Part shown: positions 57,785 to 64,000 of the stretch, one piece after another
How positions within the stretch are numbered: the first letter of the stretch is position 1
How the letters are laid out: every line of letters begins with the position of its first letter
IMG/VR virus record: IMGVR_UViG_3300027668_000008
Coordinates: 186,001-250,000 of that record
Direction: 5' to 3' (one strand)
DNA from: a virus
DNA length: 64,000 nucleotides
Notes under the pieces: model-generated
Database searches by the model: none
Seen by the model: only the letters and a program-made list of their open reading frames with translations
What the model was told of the DNA's origin: nothing
Translations under genes and position numbers: made by a program

Positions 57785-59126
57785 AGATTCCCTTTAACTT
57801 ATTGATGTTCGGCTTTCCTAGAACGTTAAGCTCGATGTGTGTAACTAATTTATCCACCGATATACCGTTGTCAGCCAACTTCTGAACTAACTGTTTTACA
57901 TTCACGTCTTTATGTTGCATAACCACTACAACGTGTGTCTGAGATATGCTAAACACACAACAGTATCCTTCTAACCAATTTGGTACAAGTTGTTGTGGAT
58001 TGATTAGTTGGTCGTCAATTCTTATTAAGTCGCTATTGCGTTTTTCAAAATAAAATGTATCTGCGTCAGCACTTACAATATCTTGAGTAACAAATATATC
58101 TATAGATTCATCATTAATGCTTTTGCACATATGACTACTACCTTCGATTGTAAGTATCTCATTTTCGTTAATATCGTAACTGCCTGTGTTGTCGACTATA
58201 CTTCCCATTTCTTTACTATTATACAAGTCTAAGTTGTGCTTGTCAACGACTTTATGTATTAAAGGTGGTAAACATTCAGTAAGTCCATATATTACTGCAA
58301 CTTTTTCTACGCCTTGATTCTTAACCAACCTTCTAATAAACGAATTGTCTATTACACTACCGCCAGTTAAAACCCATTTAACATAATCAAAGTTACGCAA
58401 GTGTATTCCTTGCTTTGCATATGATTGAAAATGCACCGGAAAAATTAACATCATATCCGGTTTGTACTTGTCTAAATCTTCTGCGTTATAAGGATTGTCT
58501 AGTCTAGGTAGTACAATCCGTTTACTTGAAAACAATGCAGGAAAAAAGTAAACACTGCTCACACCTAAGTGAACAATATTATGGAAAAACCAACTTGTGT
58601 TTGCTTCTTTCCAATAAAGTCTTATACTGTCGTCTGTTGCACTCTCTACACTTTTATGAGTGTGTTGTATGCACTTAGGTACTCCAGTACTTCCACTTGT
58701 TAATGCTTCTATTAAAACTTCCGAATGATCGATGATATAAGTTTCAACACCTTCGAACATATCTTCAGTAACACTTATGTCGTCTAAATCTAAGTGAGTA
58801 CAATTATCAGCATGAATAGTACATGGGTGTATACCACGTGTTATCATTGCTTTAATATTTCTACTAGATGTGTATTCATTTGTTATTTCGTGTTCTCCAC
58901 TTATAACAATAATAAGTCCATAATCAATAGCCGCAAAAACACAGGCAAGGTGATGAAAGTCTTCTTGCATTGCAAGTCCAACTCTATCGCCCTTGACTAG
59001 GTTATTGTTCAAGAACAGTTGTTGGTACCCAGAAGCAAATCGAGATAAACTCTCTTTAGTCAACTGGGTACCGTTAATTAGATCAACTATTTCAAAATTA
59101 TTAGATAACTTTGTAATAGATATCAC
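57768..59126 (-). CDS. AMP-forming acyl/aryl ligase (ANL superfamily)
   Basis: 452 aa. Phosphate-binding motif EALTSGSTGVPKCIQHTHKS near residue 137, a YGLTECLPPL motif near 275, the hinge segment YFEKRNSDLIRIDDQLINPQ near 355, and the C-terminal lysine motif VLGKPNINKLKGIY. All core elements are present, so it is likely active: it adenylates a carboxylate, then passes it to CoA, a carrier or an amine. Slightly short for the family; no carrier domain attached and none seen nearby. Start appears to be GTG (59124-59126). Embedded between a 58-aa gene and a membrane protein in the gp47-gp46 operon. Confidence 0.82.
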   Translation of the reverse strand: MISITKLSNNFEIVDLINGTQLTKESLSRFASGYQQLFLNNNLVKGDRVGLAMQEDFHHLACVFAAIDYGLIIVISGEHEITNEYTSSRNIKAMITRGIHPCTIHADNCTHLDLDDISVTEDMFEGVETYIIDHSEVLIEALTSGSTGVPKCIQHTHKSVESATDDSIRLYWKEANTSWFFHNIVHLGVSSVYFFPALFSSKRIVLPRLDNPYNAEDLDKYKPDMMLIFPVHFQSYAKQGIHLRNFDYVKWVLTGGSVIDNSFIRRLVKNQGVEKVAVIYGLTECLPPLIHKVVDKHNLDLYNSKEMGSIVDNTGSYDINENEILTIEGSSHMCKSINDESIDIFVTQDIVSADADTFYFEKRNSDLIRIDDQLINPQQLVPNWLEGYCCVFSISQTHVVVVMQHKDVNVKQLVQKLADNGISVDKLVTHIELNVLGKPNINKLKGIYEKGN

Positions 59127-59129
59127 AAT

Positions 59130-59306
59130 TTACATACCGTTCTTTTTTTCTTGGATCTCGGCACGTCTTGCTTTCGCAAGTTTGCCCATTTCACCTAAAG
59201 ACTTACGAGCTCTTGCCGCCGCGGCTTTTACGCCTTTGGTTTCAAATGCTTCGTTTTCTTTAAGGTACGTTTCGTAGTGTACTACGATGTCATCATGTAT
59301 TGCCAT
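59130..59306 (-). CDS. small basic histone-like protein
   Basis: 58 aa, ATG at 59304-59306 behind AGGAG. Acidic N-terminus (MAIHDDIVVHYETYLKENEA), then VKAAAARARKSLGEMGKLAK and ARRAEIQEKKNGM. Small Ala/Lys/Arg-rich proteins with RARKxLxEMxKLxKxRRxEI are common in marine T4-like phages and may bind DNA. Lies between gp46 (9 bases) and the ligase (3 bases). Confidence 0.65.
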   Translation of the reverse strand: MAIHDDIVVHYETYLKENEAFETKGVKAAAARARKSLGEMGKLAKARRAEIQEKKNGM

Positions 59307-59315
59307 TTTTTTCTC

Positions 59316-61085
59316 CTATACAACGTCAATGTCGTTGTTATAACTTGTAAATCCGTTTTCTTTAATAACGGACAATATATTATTAACACGACCAGCGAGT
59401 TCGTCTCTGTGTGATACTAACCATACAGACTTTTTTCGTTCCCTACTGATTTTTTTAAGAATAGCCAGACTGTTTTCAACACCCGAACTATCCATACCAG
59501 AATCAACTAGTTCATCAATGAACAATAAGTTAATTGGCTGGTATAAGTTTTCCCAAACATCTCTGAACGCCCAACTTAACGAAAGTATAAGTCTGTTACG
59601 TTCACCTCTGCTTAGGTTGTCAAAATCTAAATCTCTACCATGTTCCTCTATTATTACTGTTAAATCGTTTTGGAATACAACACTGTGTGGTAATCCAATA
59701 CGTTCTAAATAATAAGCAAGTCGTTTGTTTAGAAATGCTAGATTCTGATCAATTATACGTTTACGAATAAACGAATCTTTACTAGTTAAAAGTTTCATTA
59801 AAAAGTCTTGATGATCCTTAACCCTAGTTAACTCGTTTACTGTATCGTACTTAACCTCCTCAATGCCATGTTCTTCCATTTCTTGAATTTGTTCTAGATA
59901 TGGATCTTCCTGGACTTTAAGGCTCGTTAATTCGCTTTGTAACTTGTCTAAACTAGACCTGTGGTTGTATGCATCATCTATTTTGTCATAGAATACAGTA
60001 GGTTTTGCACCTAACTCGCCCATACTTGCTAGTTCAGATAGTAGTTCTTTCTCAGTTTTTCCATTAGTTTCTAAGACAGATACTGCTTCAGTTAATAATT
60101 CTTTTTTATCTTTAAGTATGTCTTCATGTGTATTATCGTGTAATTCCTGCCCACAAGCATAACACTTGTGTTCTTCTAAAGACTTTACTTCTTTTTCTAA
60201 TTTTACTTGATTGTTAGCATAACGTGTAGACTCTGTTACAAGTCTATCTAGTTTATCCTGTAAGTCTGTAAACTTTCTTGCTTTTTCTGAATACGTTGTT
60301 ATTAAGTTGTGTGCTTCTATTTCTTTTTCAATATCAACATGACTTAGTGATTCAAATGCAGATTCAATTTGCTCAACGTCCTGCGTCTTCTTGTTAATCC
60401 ACATTGTGCTTCTACGTTTGATAGCATCAATCTGTTCTCTAATCTTGTGGTTTGCATCACCGGTTGCTTTAATTCTGTATTCTTCTTGTGTGATTAAATC
60501 TTTATTAATACGCAACTGTTCTTTTAAGGTGTCAGCCTTATCACTTAATAATGTAATACCTAACAACTGTTCAATAATAACTCGTTGTTCATTGTGCTTT
60601 AAACTTAAGAACGGTTGTGTGTAAGTATTCAGTGCAACAATATGTTTAAACATATCGTGACTCATACCTAACAAACGTTCTACTTCTTTTTGTGTTTCTC
60701 TACTGTCGCCTTGTGCAGTGTCTGATGCTTCTTGTTCAGTACCATCTACATAAAATTTTAATAAGTTAGGCTTCCTGCCACGTTCGATACGATATGATTT
60801 ACCGCCTAATTCGAAGCCAACTGTAACTAGCATACTTTTGCCGTTAGTTTTGTTTACTAAATTATCTTTACGAATGTTAGTAAGTGCATTACCGTATAAT
60901 GCGAAACTTAAAGCATTGATAATAGTAGTCTTACCAGTACCATTTCTGGATCCATGGTCTCCGCCACCTGTGTCCAAGTTCTCACCTAGTACAAGTGTTA
61001 AGTCACTTCTATTAAAGTCAAGTGCTTGAGTACTGTTTCCAACACTCATGAAATTCTTAACAGTTAAGTTGTTTAGTTTAAACAT
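59316..61085 (-). CDS. 46: recombination endonuclease subunit gp46 (Rad50/SbcC-like)
   Basis: 589 aa. Walker A GSRNGTGKTT (45-54), coiled-coil arms, zinc hook CYACG near residue 305, ABC signature LSRGERNRLILSLSWAF and Walker B LLFIDELVDSGMD near the C-terminus. With gp47 it resects DNA ends for recombination-dependent replication and host DNA breakdown. Length near T4 gp46 (560 aa). Three bases from gp47. Confidence 0.96.
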   Translation of the reverse strand: MFKLNNLTVKNFMSVGNSTQALDFNRSDLTLVLGENLDTGGGDHGSRNGTGKTTIINALSFALYGNALTNIRKDNLVNKTNGKSMLVTVGFELGGKSYRIERGRKPNLLKFYVDGTEQEASDTAQGDSRETQKEVERLLGMSHDMFKHIVALNTYTQPFLSLKHNEQRVIIEQLLGITLLSDKADTLKEQLRINKDLITQEEYRIKATGDANHKIREQIDAIKRRSTMWINKKTQDVEQIESAFESLSHVDIEKEIEAHNLITTYSEKARKFTDLQDKLDRLVTESTRYANNQVKLEKEVKSLEEHKCYACGQELHDNTHEDILKDKKELLTEAVSVLETNGKTEKELLSELASMGELGAKPTVFYDKIDDAYNHRSSLDKLQSELTSLKVQEDPYLEQIQEMEEHGIEEVKYDTVNELTRVKDHQDFLMKLLTSKDSFIRKRIIDQNLAFLNKRLAYYLERIGLPHSVVFQNDLTVIIEEHGRDLDFDNLSRGERNRLILSLSWAFRDVWENLYQPINLLFIDELVDSGMDSSGVENSLAILKKISRERKKSVWLVSHRDELAGRVNNILSVIKENGFTSYNNDIDVV

Positions 61086-61088
61086 TAA

Positions 61089-62102
61089 TTAAAGGTTCCT
61101 GTATATTTCCATTAAAAGATTTGGATCATATAAATCTGATTCAACTGAAGTGAGCTGAGTCATAACAATACTGTCTACACTTTCAAAGTTTATTTCTGCT
61201 TTTTCATCAAATGCTACATCAACTTCTTTTTGTTGTATAAGTGCTATTTCTCTAACATCATATTGTTCGTAAAAAGTTTCTTTAATAAAGTTTGCTTCCT
61301 CGTAACTAATGTTAATATCTAAATTAACTCTTAGATAAGACTTAGGAAGAAGTATTCCTTGTGGGTTATCAAGTAACTGACTTAACTTTAATACTTTATA
61401 CTTGGGTGCATCTTCCCACTTAACATAGTAGTGTGGAACACCCCATTCTAGTATCATTGCTCCACGATCATCATCCCAAGAGTCAGAGTAGTTATGTGGG
61501 AAAGCATTTCCGATGTATGTAATATTACCTACTTCTTGACGCTTGTGGAAGTGACCGGTAAACATTCGTTCAATACCTTGAAAGTCTGAATGTTTAATTT
61601 CTCCATGGTCTGGCATTTGTACCATTGCATTCATATAAAAGTTAGGAAGTTCAAAATGTCCTAACATATACTTTGCATTTAGTTTTTTAAGCGACTTATA
61701 TTCGTCACCTACTAGCCATGGAACTATTGCGACATCACCTTCTGTAGTGATCTCGTCAAAAAGTCGTACATTTGGTATATGTTTTGCCCAAGTGATACTA
61801 TTAAAATCTCGTTTGTCTTTGAAGTACTCGTCGTGGTTACCTGGTATGAAGATTACTTGATCAAATGCTTGACTCAGTAAAGTAATGGCTTCTACACTGT
61901 GATTCAGTGTGGCTACATTAATACTGGCTCGTTGGTGATGCCAATCACCTAAGAACAAACAGGTTTCACAGTTTTTCTCTTTTCCTTGTTCAATTACCCA
62001 CCTCACAAAGTTAACACAATCTTCATTGTGTGTTAGACTGTTGCTTTTGTTTCCGAAGTGAATATCTGTAAAGGCAATGGCTTTCTTAAATAGATTACTC
62101 AT
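61089..62102 (-). CDS. 47: recombination endonuclease subunit gp47 (Mre11/SbcD-like)
   Basis: 337 aa. Metallophosphoesterase motifs in order: FTDIHFG, LFLGDWHH, FIPGNHDEYF, MLGHFE, and MFTGHFHKRQ. Nuclease partner of gp46. Same size as T4 gp47 (339 aa). First gene of the operon that continues through gp46, the 58-aa protein, the ligase, the membrane protein and the resolvase. Confidence 0.96.
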   Translation of the reverse strand: MSNLFKKAIAFTDIHFGNKSNSLTHNEDCVNFVRWVIEQGKEKNCETCLFLGDWHHQRASINVATLNHSVEAITLLSQAFDQVIFIPGNHDEYFKDKRDFNSITWAKHIPNVRLFDEITTEGDVAIVPWLVGDEYKSLKKLNAKYMLGHFELPNFYMNAMVQMPDHGEIKHSDFQGIERMFTGHFHKRQEVGNITYIGNAFPHNYSDSWDDDRGAMILEWGVPHYYVKWEDAPKYKVLKLSQLLDNPQGILLPKSYLRVNLDINISYEEANFIKETFYEQYDVREIALIQQKEVDVAFDEKAEINFESVDSIVMTQLTSVESDLYDPNLLMEIYRNL

Positions 62103-62134
62103 GCTTTTCCTAGATTTAAGTTACATACATTACT

Positions 62135-62163
62135 ATAATACTGTATTCTGAGAACAATGTCAA
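62135..62163 (-). promoter_or_regulatory. sigma70-like promoter for the gp47-gp46 operon
   Basis: Perfect TTGACA (62158-62163), 17-base spacer, TATTAT (62135-62140) on the minus strand. The -35 box overlaps the gp55 stop. Start expected near 62128, about 26 bases before the gp47 ATG. Confidence 0.75.
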
Positions 62164-63008
62164 CCTTTTTTGGCGGCTTTCACTTTAGTGTTTTCATTAA
62201 ACTTATCAACACGTTTTTGTTCTGCTACTGTGTCATTGGCATTTTGTCTAGTAAAACTAGGTGCTAAGTCATTCATTTCCAATATATCATCTCTAATGTT
62301 TTGGTTACGTTTTTCAATGTTTAGTACTCTTGTAAAACTATTTGTTATTGCCGCAGTATAATATGCAAACGGATTGTCTGATTTACTTTCGTCAAACTGT
62401 AGTCCTATTTGTGCTAACTGTAATAATGCTTGTCCACGCATTTCATCTACATATGTGTAACCACGCCAGTTGTATCTGTGACTGTAACGTTCACATAACA
62501 TCATATACATATGTGCTAACTTGTTTGTTACTTTACCACCTGATAAACTAAAGTTGCCGTTTTCCATTCCGCCTTCCCAATGAGACTTGCCACAAATAAC
62601 TAATTCGCCAGTTGCATTAAATCGCCAATGTTGGAACGGAGGAAAATTACATTTAGTGTGATGATCTGCAACTGTCTTAGGATTCTTTTTACGTTCACTG
62701 TCTGTTGGAACGTGTTCAAAAGTCATAACTCTAAAAATCAGTTCTGTTTTTTCGAATGATTTAGGATCAACATGGAAGTCTGCCATCTTTTTTCCTTTAA
62801 TAGTATTATTCTTATATCCGTTTTTTGCTATCCTATCTGCTCTATTTTGCCGAGCTTGAAGAATTGTTGCTTTTTTAATTTCCTTTTCCGAATGTAAAAT
62901 AATATCGAAAATCTTTGCGTCATCATCTAAGAACGACCCAAAAGTGCTTTTAGATGTATGTATTTCTGCTAATAGGTCTCTATTGTTGAGGTAATTTCGT
63001 ACTGCCAT
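62160..63008 (-). CDS. 55: late transcription sigma factor gp55, with insert
   Basis: 282 aa, against 185 in T4. N-terminal MAVRNYLNNRDLLAEI is typical of marine gp55. The sigma region 2-like part is TYVDEMRGQALLQLAQIGLQ then SDNPFAYYTAAITNSFTRVL (about 185-229). Between them, about 110-130 residues (roughly 60-170) form an extra domain with HTKCNFPPFQHWRF and a His/Cys/Trp-rich stretch. gp55 directs polymerase to TATAAATA boxes. Own sigma70-like promoter at 63038-63066. Confidence 0.85.
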   Translation of the reverse strand: MAVRNYLNNRDLLAEIHTSKSTFGSFLDDDAKIFDIILHSEKEIKKATILQARQNRADRIAKNGYKNNTIKGKKMADFHVDPKSFEKTELIFRVMTFEHVPTDSERKKNPKTVADHHTKCNFPPFQHWRFNATGELVICGKSHWEGGMENGNFSLSGGKVTNKLAHMYMMLCERYSHRYNWRGYTYVDEMRGQALLQLAQIGLQFDESKSDNPFAYYTAAITNSFTRVLNIEKRNQNIRDDILEMNDLAPSFTRQNANDTVAEQKRVDKFNENTKVKAAKKG

Positions 63009-63037
63009 ATTTTTGACTCCTTAAATTATATACTCAT

Positions 63038-63066
63038 ATTATACACTCGATAAATACTAATATCAA
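63038..63066 (-). promoter_or_regulatory. sigma70-like promoter for gp55
   Basis: TTGATA (63061-63066), 17-base spacer, TATAAT (63038-63043) on the minus strand. The spacer contains the late box of the divergent gene. Confidence 0.7.
63049..63056 (+). promoter_or_regulatory. late promoter box GATAAATA for the tube-cap gene
   Basis: GATAAATA on the plus strand, 29 bases before the ATG at 63086, inside the spacer of the gp55 promoter. Confidence 0.6.
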
Positions 63067-63085
63067 GAGGAAAGATTAAATAATT

Positions 63086-64000
63086 ATGACAACTTTTAAA
63101 GACGGTATTATTTCGAGGAATGGAGTGAACTTAGGCATTCCAGACCCCACAAACACTGCTTCTGCATCAGGTACTACTCAAACTGCCCAAACCGGCAAGT
63201 TTAGTATTGCGGGTGCAACCAAGGCTTTTTCCGATAACATAGAGCAATTTGGTGCAGACTTTAAGGATATATTAGAAGATCCTAAAGGTGCACTTACAGA
63301 AATGCTTAATGGAGATCCTGTTACTGCTAGGTTAAAAGGTGCTGGTATTGACAAAGGTGCTAATCCTAATGATAAGTTGGCAGAAATTGCGGCTTCAAGT
63401 TCGACAGTTGGCAAGAATAAAGATGATCACAGAGTAAGACTGTCTTTACCACCTGCGGCTAAAATACATTATCAAAAAGCAACAGTTCCTTATTTACTAC
63501 AGCCGCTAGTTAATACTAATGGCGTTATCTTTCCTTATACTCCACAACTTATATTCCAGCATAATGCTGATTATAGTCGTAGCAGTCCTACACATAGTAA
63601 TTATCCTCTTAATTATTACAGTGCAAGTAATGTGAGTGACATCTCCATGTTTGGAGAGTTTGTTAGTGAGAATGGACAAGATGCAAGATATGTACTTGCA
63701 GTTATAACTTTTTTAAGAGCCGTTACTAAAATGTTTAGTAACAGTGACGACCTGGCAGGTAATCCACCACCAATCCTAAGATTAAGTGGACACGGACAAT
63801 ACTTACTACCAAATGTCCCAGTAGTAGTAAACACAGTTTCGATTACTATGCCTAATAATGTTGATTATATTACTATCCCATCAGGTGGATTAAATTCACA
63901 AGGCAGAGCAATGACAACAAGAGTACCTAAAAGTTTAGATATTAACGTTGGCTTAACACCAGTATACAGTAGAGCTCAAATGAGAACATTTGGTGTAGAT
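63086..64000 (+). CDS. 48: baseplate tail-tube cap protein (gp48-like), truncated by window
   Basis: 305 codons to the window edge, no stop. After a linker N-terminus comes DHRVRLSLPPAAKIHYQKAT, VPYLLQPLVNTNGVIFPYTP, SPTHSNYPLNYYSASNVSDI, YVLAVITFLRAVTKMFSNSD, PPPILRLSGHGQYLLPNVPV and VYSRAQMRTFGVD. This is the gp48-type (gp54-like) protein that caps the baseplate hub and starts the tube. Ribosome site AAGAGGAAAG. Preceded by a late box. Confidence 0.75.
   Translation, partial: MTTFKDGIISRNGVNLGIPDPTNTASASGTTQTAQTGKFSIAGATKAFSDNIEQFGADFKDILEDPKGALTEMLNGDPVTARLKGAGIDKGANPNDKLAEIAASSSTVGKNKDDHRVRLSLPPAAKIHYQKATVPYLLQPLVNTNGVIFPYTPQLIFQHNADYSRSSPTHSNYPLNYYSASNVSDISMFGEFVSENGQDARYVLAVITFLRAVTKMFSNSDDLAGNPPPILRLSGHGQYLLPNVPVVVNTVSITMPNNVDYITIPSGGLNSQGRAMTTRVPKSLDINVGLTPVYSRAQMRTFGVD

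Noticed and set aside
1-64000. CRISPR arrays, insertion sequences or integration sites
   Set aside because: No regularly spaced direct repeats outside coding fibre repeats, no transposase or integrase frame, and no terminal inverted repeats were seen.

Overview
The window reads as part of the genome of an AT-rich, marine T4-like myovirus. The late-gene complement of T4 is recognisable one protein at a time: TerL (gp17), gp16, gp4, tail tube gp19, sheath gp18, dNMP kinase gp1, neck gp13/gp14, stabiliser gp15, major capsid gp23, scaffold gp22, protease gp21, portal gp20, a tape-measure protein, gp26, recombination gp46/gp47, late sigma gp55 and a tube-cap protein. The start of gp32 lies at the left edge. 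The low GC, the marine-type fibres and the alphaproteobacterial-type TctA/TctC transporter genes suggest a host such as SAR11 or a relative. The host assignment is inference; the phage type is not in doubt.

Layout. 1-517: gp32 N-terminus and a long untranslated leader with tandem sigma70-like promoters. 518-5940: a tightly packed seven-gene minus-strand cassette (TctC, TctA, a 2-oxoglutarate oxygenase, two P-loop/sulfotransferase-like proteins, an APS-kinase-like protein, an HxGH nucleotidyltransferase). 6245-15802: packaging, head completion and tail tube genes. 15877-24969: sheath, neck and tail completion, with a short plus-strand zinc protein and plus-strand gp14-gp15. 24966-34988: tail fibres followed by a late accessory cassette (U32-like/methyltransferase fusion, 2OG oxygenase, DUF401-like permease, Rossmann-type protein). 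35119-45968: very large repetitive fibres and decoration proteins. 46053-56459: capsid and prohead module, portal, tape measure and gp26, the last apparently extended by a -1 ribosomal frameshift. 56460-57060: noncoding, with a candidate small RNA. 57061-63008: minus-strand recombination/sigma block that also carries an AMP-forming ligase. 63086-end: a tube-cap gene on the plus strand.

Transcription logic seen in the sequence. Structural genes carry late boxes of the form TATAAATA, GATAAATA or close variants. gp32, the 429-aa/gp13/gp1 block, gp47-gp46 and gp55 carry sigma70-like -35/-10 pairs. At 63038-63066 the host-type promoter for gp55 is interleaved with the late box of the divergent structural gene. 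At 55338-55390 two late boxes face each other, so the 5' leaders of gp26 and the tape-measure gene should be complementary.

Most notable candidates: a U UUU UUC slippery site at the end of gp26 that opens a 76-codon -1 frame without a usable AUG, resembling the lambda G/GT tail chaperones; the transporter/oxygenase/sulfate-activation cassette next to gp32; an AMP-forming ligase inside the gp46/47 operon; and a possibly leaderless HNH-fold protein that has lost its catalytic histidines.
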